This document shows positions 1-6,070 of a DNA stretch of 8,327 bases, piece by piece. Both the position numbers and the translations under genes were made by a program. This stretch comes from Proteobacteria bacterium UBA1673 (GTDB lineage Bacteria; Pseudomonadota; Gammaproteobacteria; Comchoanobacterales; Comchoanobacteraceae). The notes below the pieces were generated by a model. The model was not told the origin of the DNA. It made no database searches and saw only the letters and a list, made by a program, of their open reading frames with translations. How positions within the stretch are numbered: the first letter of the stretch is position 1; every line of letters starts with the position of its first letter. The stretch covers positions 1-8,327 of the forward strand of contig DCKN01000053.1 in NCBI GenBank assembly GCA_002320385.1, in the 5' to 3' direction.

Positions 1-355
1 TGATATCCTTTCGCCTTGTGCCTTAGGTGGTATAATCACACCTGAGAGTATCGCGCACTTAAATTGTGAAATCATTGCCGGCGCTGCCAACAATCAATTG
101 GCCAATGATCACGTCAGCATAGCCTTACGCAATAGAGATATACTTTACACACCAGATTTCATCATCAATGCGGGAGGCGTTATAGCAGCTGCCGCCAACC
201 ACAAAAACAAGCATCAATTTCCAGCAGAGCAGTGTCGAGATGACATCAATAAAATTTATCAGCGATTACACAATATTTTTTGTGAATCTAACGAAAAAAA
301 ACAAGATACCAATACAATTGCAACTCAGTCAGCTACCCGCATCATCCGCTCATAA
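1..355 (+). CDS. Leucine dehydrogenase family (Glu/Leu/Phe/Val dehydrogenase), C-terminal part only
   Basis: The 5' part lies outside the window. The frame is open from position 2 to a TAA at 353-355 and gives the last 117 residues of a protein that is about 350 residues long in this family. It begins DILSPCALGGIITPESI, then has IAGAANNQL and TPDFIINAGGVIAAA. These are the conserved end of the NAD-binding domain and the substrate-pocket region of leucine, phenylalanine and valine dehydrogenases. Such enzymes reversibly deaminate an amino acid to its 2-oxo acid with NAD in the cytoplasm, feeding branched-chain catabolism or fatty-acid priming. The ATG at 98 is internal to this frame and is not a start, because the homology continues upstream of it. 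The exact substrate cannot be decided without the N-terminal catalytic lysine region; leucine dehydrogenase is the most likely. The run of eight A near 292 does not break the frame. Confidence 0.9.
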   Translation, partial: DILSPCALGGIITPESIAHLNCEIIAGAANNQLANDHVSIALRNRDILYTPDFIINAGGVIAAAANHKNKHQFPAEQCRDDINKIYQRLHNIFCESNEKKQDTNTIATQSATRIIRS

Positions 356-618
356 AAATTGACAAGACTCAACAAATCATTGTCTCCTTAGGACACACAA
401 AGTTAGCCCAACATAATCGTCTCGTCAACATATACTGTTTGAGTTTTCACAAGCATAGATCGCTATCTAGCATATTCATCTGTGACACTGGGCTAAAAAA
501 AATTCCATATCAAAAATTTTAGTAGAATTTATTGATACCGGTGAGACAAATCGACGTTAGCGGCAAACGTAAAGTCAATCACCAACGCATTAGAACTTAA
601 ACTGATGACATAAATCCA
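356..618. other. Convergent intergenic region, no gene seen
   Basis: This 263-base AT-rich stretch lies between the end of the amino-acid dehydrogenase gene (+) and the end of the exported-protein gene (-), so it should hold two transcript ends. I find no convincing ORF and no strong intrinsic terminator. Weak stems are TAGAT-CGCT-ATCTA at 456-469 and ACGTT/AACGT at about 554-570, neither followed by a T run on either strand. An A8 run (T8 on the - strand) follows GGGCT near 490 but has no adjacent stem. Termination here may be Rho-dependent. Confidence 0.5.
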
Positions 619-1161
619 TCATCCGTGGGTACTTTGATTAGTTTTTTCCCATATATCATCAAAGTTTTTGGGCAAGGATTCTGTCTTAACAAAACGTATA
701 TAACTAGAAAATGCATTCCGTGTTGCGGTTTTAATCATACCGCCTGGCTCGATAACAAATCCTTCGAAAGTATTTTCAGGCATAAGGCGTAAATCAAACA
801 TCGATTTGTCTGTAACGTCTACCATCATGAGACGATAAACACCATGATGCGATGCAAAAGAAAAAACCGATGCATCATAAAATACATCATGTTTCAGTAA
901 AGAACCAGCACGATTCGGCGTATCACCCATTTTTTTGTAGCGACTAATACCCCTACCGACGATCACACCACGGCCTTTTTTTGTGGCCTTGAGCATGATA
1001 CAAAACTGATCCTTTTCGAGTGCAGTCGCTTCAAGCTCGCTCTCCCACTGTATGAAATTATCCTCTCCATCCGAACACCAAACACCATCAATTACCATTT
1101 CAGGTTGTGCAACCGCCTGTAAAGCTAAAACAACCAATCCAATATAACGCATTATTTTCAT
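619..1161 (-). CDS. Small exported protein of unknown function (180 aa)
   Basis: I do not recognise the family. The N-terminus is a short Sec signal peptide: basic MKIMR, a hydrophobic stretch IGLVVLALQ, then A-V-A before Q19, which fits signal peptidase I and would leave a mature protein of about 162 residues. There are no further membrane segments. Only two cysteines occur in the mature part, C29 (in VWCSDG) and C54 (in DQFC); they could form a disulfide in the periplasm. The rest alternates short hydrophobic and charged stretches, as in a beta-rich fold. The start at 1161 has AAAGGGA about 7 nt upstream on the - strand; an in-frame ATG three codons later is a possible alternative. The gene is alone on its strand, about 250 bases downstream of the agmatinase gene, and converges on the dehydrogenase gene. 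It probably has its own promoter at 1180-1208. The ORF is very likely real; its function is unknown. Confidence 0.8.
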   Translation of the reverse strand: MKIMRYIGLVVLALQAVAQPEMVIDGVWCSDGEDNFIQWESELEATALEKDQFCIMLKATKKGRGVIVGRGISRYKKMGDTPNRAGSLLKHDVFYDASVFSFASHHGVYRLMMVDVTDKSMFDLRLMPENTFEGFVIEPGGMIKTATRNAFSSYIRFVKTESLPKNFDDIWEKTNQSTHG

Positions 1162-1179
1162 AGAAATGTCCCTTTTGCT

Positions 1180-1208
1180 ATTATTAAAATAACATTAAAG
1201 ATAATCAA
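1180..1208 (-). promoter_or_regulatory. Possible sigma70 promoter for the exported-protein gene
   Basis: Read on the - strand, TTGATT (1208-1203) is followed after 17 bases by AATAAT (1185-1180), 4/6 and 5/6 matches to the consensus. The -10 box lies only 18 bases before the ATG, so the leader would be about 11-14 nt and the ribosome binding site would sit almost at the transcript start. A second choice using TTGTTG and TATTTT lies six bases further upstream. The region is AT-rich, so a chance match is possible. Confidence 0.35.
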
Positions 1209-1239
1209 CAACAAGACATTTACTCTGAAAAAAGTCATC

Positions 1240-1259
1240 AAAATCCTATACTTCTAGGA
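1240..1259 (-). terminator. Weak candidate terminator after the agmatinase gene
   Basis: On the - strand the bases read TCCTA-GAAGTA-TAGGA-TTTT, a 5-bp stem with a 6-base loop and four T, with another T6 run seven bases later. It lies about 150 bases beyond the agmatinase stop codon and just upstream of the exported-protein gene, where a terminator for the polyamine operon would be expected. The stem is short and has only two G-C pairs, so it is marginal. Confidence 0.22.
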
Positions 1260-1410
1260 CCAAAACACGAGACAAAAACAATAATTCAGCCTTTGATGCA
1301 AAAGTAGACAAGATACATTCTACTAGAACCAATCAAACTCTGGCTGATAACCTATTAAACAGCAGCAAAAATGTGCAGAGCTTGACTCAAAGCCATAAAA
1401 ATCTAAAAAG

Positions 1411-2322
1411 TCATTTTTTGGTATAACATGCATGCACCAAAATCTTATAGGCTAATTTTGCAGCAGTAAAATCACAAGCATGGAACCTTGGGATAGGGGC
1501 AAGCTCAACAACATCCGCACCAATCACCGTTGCATGTTGCGTAATGAGTTTAATTAGGTCAATACTCATATCCCAAAATAGTCCGCCTGGCTCTGGGGTA
1601 CCAGTTGCAGGCATCAAACTTGCATCAAAACCATCAACGTCAAAGGTAAGATACACTGGTCGATCACGAATAAAGTCTATAATCGAATCTCTTGACCAAT
1701 GCGGTTTACTATCTGCCCAGAGTATTTTTACCCGATGCTGATTTTGCTCGTAAAAAGGGATTTCTTCCGCTGAAATACTACGAATTCCCAATGACAGTAA
1801 AGAAATTTGACTACCACCACGATTAACCGCAGCATCATCAAGACAACGACGCATCGCGCTAGCATGACTATAATGTTCACCCAAATACCCATCTCTCAAA
1901 TCAGCATGTGCATCAAACTGCACAATAACCAAATCATCAAAACGTTTCGCGAAAGGTCGAATACAACCGGCAGTGATCGCATGCTCACCGCCTAATACCA
2001 GTGGGAACTTGCCATCATCAATGACTTGCTGCACCAGCGTATCGAGTTGTTGGAGCGCTTGTGACTGTGAAGATGCAATCTTTGGCGGCGGTAAAGTTAC
2101 AATGCCGATATCGTGACACGGCTCGCACCAAACTGTTTCGTCAAAATACTCAAGCGCACGACTCGCAGCAATAATTGCTTCAGGACCAAACCGGGTGCCA
2201 CCACCATAAGATACACTAGATTCAAGTCCGAAAGGAATCACAACCGCGCGTGCATCAGCATAAGAGACGGAAAGTTCTGGATCAAAGTCTAAAAAACCCG
2301 CATTGGGCGGCATCGTTTTCAT
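1411..2322 (-). CDS. speB: Agmatinase-family ureohydrolase (303 aa)
   Basis: Member of the arginase/agmatinase superfamily, binuclear-manganese enzymes that hydrolyse a guanidino group to an amine and urea; the best assignment is agmatine to putrescine. All metal ligands are visible: H114 in GGEHAIT, D137/H139/D141 in FDAHADLRD, and D228/D230 in FDVDGFD. The 23-residue H114-D137 spacing is the same as I recall for E. coli SpeB. HYSHAS (150-155), MPATGTPEPGG (237-247) and VELAP (272-276) are further family signatures. The length is normal. In the DxDxxDP motif the proline is replaced by alanine (FDAS), and PGTG reads PATG; the latter seems to me typical of agmatinases that travel with DHS-like genes. 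The start at 2322 has only a weak GGGGTG ribosome binding site. The gene follows the DHS-like gene by 95 bases on the same strand with no clear promoter between, so they are probably one operon. Its substrate could be a guanidino-polyamine made by the DHS-like enzyme rather than free agmatine. Confidence 0.9.
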   Translation of the reverse strand: MKTMPPNAGFLDFDPELSVSYADARAVVIPFGLESSVSYGGGTRFGPEAIIAASRALEYFDETVWCEPCHDIGIVTLPPPKIASSQSQALQQLDTLVQQVIDDGKFPLVLGGEHAITAGCIRPFAKRFDDLVIVQFDAHADLRDGYLGEHYSHASAMRRCLDDAAVNRGGSQISLLSLGIRSISAEEIPFYEQNQHRVKILWADSKPHWSRDSIIDFIRDRPVYLTFDVDGFDASLMPATGTPEPGGLFWDMSIDLIKLITQHATVIGADVVELAPIPRFHACDFTAAKLAYKILVHACYTKK

Positions 2323-2383
2323 ATCGACACCCCAAATCTAAAAACCAGATTGACAATAACCGCGAACATCAAATTGATCTGTA

Positions 2384-2399
2384 CACATATCCACATATC
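2384..2399. repeat. Tandem 8-bp direct repeat between the DHS-like and agmatinase genes
   Basis: CACATATC occurs twice in immediate succession in the 95-base gap between the two polyamine-type genes. The rest of the gap contains no recognisable promoter, terminator or ORF. The repeat could be a small slippage product or a binding site; it is too short to decide. Confidence 0.4.
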
Positions 2400-2417
2400 A
2401 AGTCTCTACCAGTGAGA

Positions 2418-3476
2418 TTATTCATGAAATAATTTTGAAAAATGTCGAGGCTTTCTATCTTTCCAATAACCGCGATGATACGCATCACTTACAATCAATG
2501 GCACAACCGTTGTCGCCTCTGCAAATACCATTTGTTCATAAACAGTATCAACCTTACCCCAGGAGCATGCTTCTTTTAAAGTTGAACCACTCAAGGCCCC
2601 ATCTCTCGCATCAGCAACAGTAACCTGAATCGCATAACGATGCATACCTGGCGGTTTACCAAATTTCTCAATACCAATGATTGCATCTTGAGAAAAATTT
2701 TTGGGTACGCCACCCCCAACAATAAACAATCCAGAGCGCTCACTCTCTAACATAATCTGTGATAACTCTCTGAAATCACCAACAGAATCAATCGTAACAC
2801 ATTGCTTTGGACGGGCAATTTGATGTTGCATTAACCCAAACCCAGCAGCGCAATCAGAGAAAGCTGGACAAAATACCGGCACATGATGTTTGTAAGCCAA
2901 TTCTAAAAGTGAGTCTGATTTTTTGGCATGACCATCTGCCAGCCAGCGCCCCATCTCAGCAAGAAATCCACGGGATGTCATCGGAACTGGGGGGAGCTCA
3001 TTGGCAATATCACAGATGACATGATCAAGCAATGTAAGCTCAACCTCGTCAATATAGGTATCATAAATTCTATCAACATAATATTCACGCAACACCTGGT
3101 CATCAAGAATTTTTTCAGCGCGATAATGTTTGTATCCACAGGCTTCAAAAAAATCCATATCCACTAGAGAAGCCCCAGTAGCCACAACCGCATCCACCAT
3201 ATTATATTTAATCATATCAGCGTATAGCTGCATACACCCAGCCGCCTGAGTAGATCCAGCTATCGATAATACAATCGTAGATTGACGATCCTTGAGCATT
3301 CGATTAAAAATAGAGCATGCACGGGACAAGTCACGAGAACTAAATGACATTTGTCCCATTTTATCAATGATAGATCTCGCGTCAAATGATGTAATATCAA
3401 TATGACTAATCTCAGTTTGTAGTAAAGATTTCTTATCTGGAAGATGCGCTTGTTTCGGGGCTCCTGGACGAGGCAT
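2418..3476 (-). CDS. Bacterial deoxyhypusine-synthase-like protein (352 aa)
   Basis: It belongs to the deoxyhypusine synthase (DHS) family, NAD-dependent enzymes that move an aminobutyl group from spermidine to an acceptor through a lysine imine. Family marks in order are IKYNMVDAVVATGAS (about residues 88-102), VFCPAFSDCAAG (about 201-212), GGGVPK (254-259), DGALSG (292-297) and EACSWGK (302-308). K308 matches the catalytic lysine (human K329); E302 and W306 match human E323 and W327. Three residues that bind spermidine in human DHS appear replaced: D243 by F213, H288 by N260 and D316 by L295. Bacteria have no eIF5A, so true deoxyhypusine formation is unlikely; a homospermidine-synthase-like or related aminobutyl transfer is my inference. 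The length is close to the 369 residues of human DHS. The start is secure: AAAGGAG lies 5 nt before the ATG, with a good promoter upstream. It is the first gene of an apparent operon with the agmatinase. Confidence 0.9.
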   Translation of the reverse strand: MPRPGAPKQAHLPDKKSLLQTEISHIDITSFDARSIIDKMGQMSFSSRDLSRACSIFNRMLKDRQSTIVLSIAGSTQAAGCMQLYADMIKYNMVDAVVATGASLVDMDFFEACGYKHYRAEKILDDQVLREYYVDRIYDTYIDEVELTLLDHVICDIANELPPVPMTSRGFLAEMGRWLADGHAKKSDSLLELAYKHHVPVFCPAFSDCAAGFGLMQHQIARPKQCVTIDSVGDFRELSQIMLESERSGLFIVGGGVPKNFSQDAIIGIEKFGKPPGMHRYAIQVTVADARDGALSGSTLKEACSWGKVDTVYEQMVFAEATTVVPLIVSDAYHRGYWKDRKPRHFSKLFHE

Positions 3477-3481
3477 AGGGT

Positions 3482-3488
3482 CTCCTTT
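3482..3488 (-). promoter_or_regulatory. Strong ribosome binding site of the DHS-like gene
   Basis: On the - strand AAAGGAG stands 5 nt before the ATG ending at 3476. It is the best Shine-Dalgarno match in the window and fixes the start of the DHS-like gene; most other genes here have weak or distant sites. Confidence 0.75.
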
Positions 3489-3506
3489 ATCTAATTATTT
3501 CATATC

Positions 3507-3535
3507 CGTATAGACCATAATATCGATTTAGTCAA
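3507..3535 (-). promoter_or_regulatory. Sigma70-like promoter of the DHS-like/agmatinase operon
   Basis: On the - strand TTGACT (3535-3530, 5/6) is followed after exactly 17 bases by TATACG (3512-3507, 4/6). Transcription would start near 3500, giving a leader of about 23 nt that contains the AAAGGAG ribosome binding site. The leader is too short for a riboswitch, so any control is probably by an operator or by growth state. Confidence 0.6.
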
Positions 3536-3647
3536 TTATTCAGAAACATTTGCATCAATCATAAGAGAATAGATACTTAAAAATACATTGGTTTCGATCA
3601 TGATATTTTTCACACGACCGACTCTGACGCGGGGCTAACGCTCATCG

Positions 3648-3676
3648 TTGACTAATCACTGACAAAAAGCTAGTAT
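3648..3676 (+). promoter_or_regulatory. Sigma70-like promoter of the lipoprotein gene
   Basis: TTGACT (3648-3653, 5/6) is followed after 17 bases by TAGTAT (3671-3676, 4/6). Transcription would begin near 3683, about 24 nt before the ATG at 3707. It is divergent from the DHS-like promoter; the two -35 boxes are separated by about 112 bases, which contain the palindrome ATCATGAT at 3597-3604 but no obvious operator. Confidence 0.55.
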
Positions 3677-3706
3677 GTGGATTCAATTATAAGGACTTGA
3701 CTGATC

Positions 3707-4456
3707 ATGAAACAACCGACCTTCTTTCTAGCAACGTGCATGTGTTTACTCTTCCTAAGCGGGTGTAATCCTGATGGAGCAATTAAGCCAACGCAACCAG
3801 AAAAAATTGAAGAAAGAAGTGAGATTAGAAAAATAAGAACAGCCAAAGCTGGCCGTATTATTTATCAAGAGAAGAGTCTTAACACCCATCCCGCACTACA
3901 ACTTCATGAAGGCATCAACGTCAAACACAGCTCATTTTACGCACCTAGACTTCGTCTTCGTAAGGGCGAATACCTCGTTCAAGGCTTTGAAAATAAAAAG
4001 TATGCATACTATGCTGTGCAAAAAGACATTGAAAATGTAAGAGAATTATTGCTTGAAATCATATCAGCCGATCAAAAGAAGCAGATCAACAGTAATTATC
4101 AAGGCATTCGAAGAGACAAAAAAACTGGAGCCCTTGATGGATTTGTGATCAGTAGCGATAGAGAATACAGCTATGATCTTCCCAAAAATATGACATGGGC
4201 AAACACAACAGTATATCCCAAAAGTACCAAAAATAGCCTCTCCACTATACGCTTTCTAGGAATTCAAAATAACAAGCTGGTGTTTTCCCATTACGACTTT
4301 TTCCACAAGCCCAAACGCTTCGGAAAAGATAACCACCATGAAATCAATAAATACATCACAGCGCCCAAAGATGCTAAACGGGTGACCATTGACCAACATG
4401 TAATACAGATAATCAAAGCAACACCATTCACGCTGCAATACAAAATTCTATCCTAA
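3707..4456 (+). CDS. Predicted lipoprotein of unknown function (249 aa)
   Basis: I do not recognise the family. The N-terminus is a type II signal peptide: MKQPTFFL, a hydrophobic core, then the lipobox L-S-G-C with the lipidated cysteine at C20. The next residue is asparagine, not aspartate, so by the enteric Lol rule the protein would be sent to the outer membrane. The mature part starts with a proline- and charge-rich linker (about 21-45), followed by a basic, tyrosine-rich soluble region without membrane segments, with motifs such as LRLRKGEYLVQGF and DYRTGAL-like DKKTGAL turns. AAGGA lies 11 nt before the ATG, rather far. The gene has its own promoter and is divergent from the polyamine-type operon. 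It is separated from crtI by 87 bases that hold another possible promoter, so it seems monocistronic. The ORF and lipoprotein call are firm; its function is unknown. Confidence 0.85.
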   Translation: MKQPTFFLATCMCLLFLSGCNPDGAIKPTQPEKIEERSEIRKIRTAKAGRIIYQEKSLNTHPALQLHEGINVKHSSFYAPRLRLRKGEYLVQGFENKKYAYYAVQKDIENVRELLLEIISADQKKQINSNYQGIRRDKKTGALDGFVISSDREYSYDLPKNMTWANTTVYPKSTKNSLSTIRFLGIQNNKLVFSHYDFFHKPKRFGKDNHHEINKYITAPKDAKRVTIDQHVIQIIKATPFTLQYKILS

Positions 4457-4491
4457 GGGTATTCATATCTAAGCCAAGGCCGATTCTTTTC

Positions 4492-4519
4492 TTGCCTTAA
4501 CGATTCATGATGCTAGACT
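4492..4519 (+). promoter_or_regulatory. Possible sigma70 promoter of the crt operon
   Basis: TTGCCT (4492-4497, 4/6) is followed after 16 bases by TAGACT (4514-4519, 4/6). This is a moderate match placed 24 bases before the crtI start. I see no clear operator of the kind used by light-responsive MerR-type regulators of carotenoid genes. Read-through from the lipoprotein gene is the alternative, as no good terminator separates the two. Confidence 0.4.
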
Positions 4520-4543
4520 AGGATTAGGTCCAGTGAGCTAATT

Positions 4544-6070
4544 ATGAGAAATCCCAAACACTGTGTTGTCATTGGTGGTGGTTTTGGTGGAATTGCAGCA
4601 GCACTCAGAGCAAGGAAAAAAGGCTATACCGTCACTTTAATTGACCGATGCCCTATGCTTGGCGGCCGAGCGCAAGTGTACCATAAAAATGGATACCGAC
4701 ATGACGCTGGACCAACGGTAATCACGGCACCATTTTTATTTGATGAATTATTCGAATTATTCGATCGAAAACGAGAGGACTATGTTCAATTTATCCCGCT
4801 CAAACTTTGGTATCGATTTCGCTATGCCAATGGCGATACTTTTGATTATAGCAGCAGCAAAGAAGACCTACTACAAGCGATCCAAGCCATCGAACCAGAT
4901 GACATCAATGGCTACCAACAACTCCTACAGGCATCGAAAAATATTTACGAAACAGGATTCGAACAACTTGCAGATCAGCCATTCCACAAATTGAGCAATC
5001 TTCTACGCTATACCCCAAAAATGCTACAGTTAAGGAGCGACCAATCCGTTTGGCAACTGGTATGCAAACACCTGAAATCTGAAAAATTGCGCCAAGCATT
5101 TTCTATTCAACCCCTACTCGTTGGGGGAAATCCATTTGATACAACAAGCATTTACAATCTAATACACTTTCTAGAACGCAAAGATGGTATCCACTTCGCT
5201 CAAGGCGGCACAGGCGCATTGGTTGATGCACTCGAACAACTGATGCAAGAAACTGGTATTAATCTATCGTACAATGAGACTGTGACACAAATTCACACCA
5301 ATCGACAACACATGGTATCAGGTATTAGCACAACCAAGCGTTCTCTTGACTGCGATATGATCATCAGTAATACTGACCCGGCCCATCTTTATCAACAATT
5401 ACTACCGAAAGCATCGGTCGCCTGGAGTGCACGCACTAAGTCACGCATGTGTAAGAAATCAATGGGATTGTTCGTTTTATTTTTTGGCACCACTAAGACC
5501 TATCCAAAAATTGCGCACCATACAATATCACTTGGTCCACGCTATCAAGGCTTGCTCGATGATATATTTAACAAGAAAGTCGTAGCAGACGATTGTTCAA
5601 TCTATTTGCATCGACCAACAGCAACCGATCCATCGTTTGCCCCTCCCGGCTGCGATAGTTTTTATGCGTTGGTCCCAGTCCCAAACTTGCAAGGCAAACA
5701 AGACTGGCGAACCATCGGAGAACAATTCAAGGAACAAATTCTTGACAATCTAGAGAATACCTTACTACCTGATTTGCGAGCGCATCTTGATCATATTTTT
5801 TACAAAACTCCAAAAGACTTTCAGGATGACTTCCTTAGTCCGGATGGCGCAGGGTTTTCAATTGCACCTGTTTTTTATCAATCCGCATGGTTCAGATATC
5901 ATAACCTAGGAGAAGGCCCAAAAAACCTCTATCTTGTTGGCGCCGGCACCCATCCAGGCGCAGGCTTACCAGGCGTCCTGTGCTCAGCAAAAGTACTCGA
6001 ACACCTACTACCCGACCAAAACAGCTCATTGATACAAAATCAAAACATGCAGGATACGCTTGTCACATGA
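4544..6070 (+). CDS. crtI: Phytoene desaturase CrtI (508 aa)
   Basis: FAD-dependent desaturase that converts 15-cis-phytoene to all-trans-lycopene in up to four steps at the membrane. The N-terminus is a Rossmann fold, VVIGGGFGGIAAALRA (8-23), with D34 closing the second strand, followed by LGGRAQV. Then come RHDAGPTVITAP, LVGGNPFDTTSIYNLIHFLE and QGGTGALVDALEQLM, all typical of bacterial CrtI. The C-terminal FAD and substrate signature, VGAGTHPGAGLPGV, lies at about 465-478. GAGTHPGAG favours CrtI over the diapophytoene desaturase CrtN, whose equivalent I recall as GNSVHPGAG. The length is close to that of Pantoea CrtI (about 490). The start at 4544 has only a weak GTGAG ribosome binding site 6 nt upstream, but it places the dinucleotide fold at the expected distance. 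Its stop codon overlaps the crtB start as ATGA. It is the first gene of the operon in view. Confidence 0.96.
   Translation: MRNPKHCVVIGGGFGGIAAALRARKKGYTVTLIDRCPMLGGRAQVYHKNGYRHDAGPTVITAPFLFDELFELFDRKREDYVQFIPLKLWYRFRYANGDTFDYSSSKEDLLQAIQAIEPDDINGYQQLLQASKNIYETGFEQLADQPFHKLSNLLRYTPKMLQLRSDQSVWQLVCKHLKSEKLRQAFSIQPLLVGGNPFDTTSIYNLIHFLERKDGIHFAQGGTGALVDALEQLMQETGINLSYNETVTQIHTNRQHMVSGISTTKRSLDCDMIISNTDPAHLYQQLLPKASVAWSARTKSRMCKKSMGLFVLFFGTTKTYPKIAHHTISLGPRYQGLLDDIFNKKVVADDCSIYLHRPTATDPSFAPPGCDSFYALVPVPNLQGKQDWRTIGEQFKEQILDNLENTLLPDLRAHLDHIFYKTPKDFQDDFLSPDGAGFSIAPVFYQSAWFRYHNLGEGPKNLYLVGAGTHPGAGLPGVLCSAKVLEHLLPDQNSSLIQNQNMQDTLVT

Noticed and set aside
456..469. Hairpin TAGAT-CGCT-ATCTA after the amino-acid dehydrogenase gene
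   Set aside because: Short AT-rich stem without a T tract on either strand.
2354..2475. 12-mer CAATAACCGCGA present twice (2354-2365 and 2464-2475)
   Set aside because: A repeated 12-mer is expected by chance about once or twice in a window of this size, and one copy lies in coding sequence.
1544..3167. Several + strand open frames of 60-80 codons opposite the agmatinase and DHS-like genes
   Set aside because: They lie antisense to well-supported genes, lack ribosome binding sites and show no protein features.
3629..3653. GGCTAACGCTCATCGTTGAC resembles one end of an integron attC site
   Set aside because: No matching GTTRRRY end or long folded stem follows within attC range, and no integrase or gene cassettes are seen. 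A weaker GTTAGCG near 556 is likewise alone.
4476..4498. Hairpin AAGGC/GCCTT between the lipoprotein gene and crtI
   Set aside because: The stem is 5 bp with a 13-base loop and no T run follows, so it is not a credible terminator.
5980..6066. Upstream extension of crtB by 29 codons to an ATG at 5980
   Set aside because: It overlaps crtI out of frame, has no family resemblance, and the ATGA start at 6067 gives the normal length and spacing.
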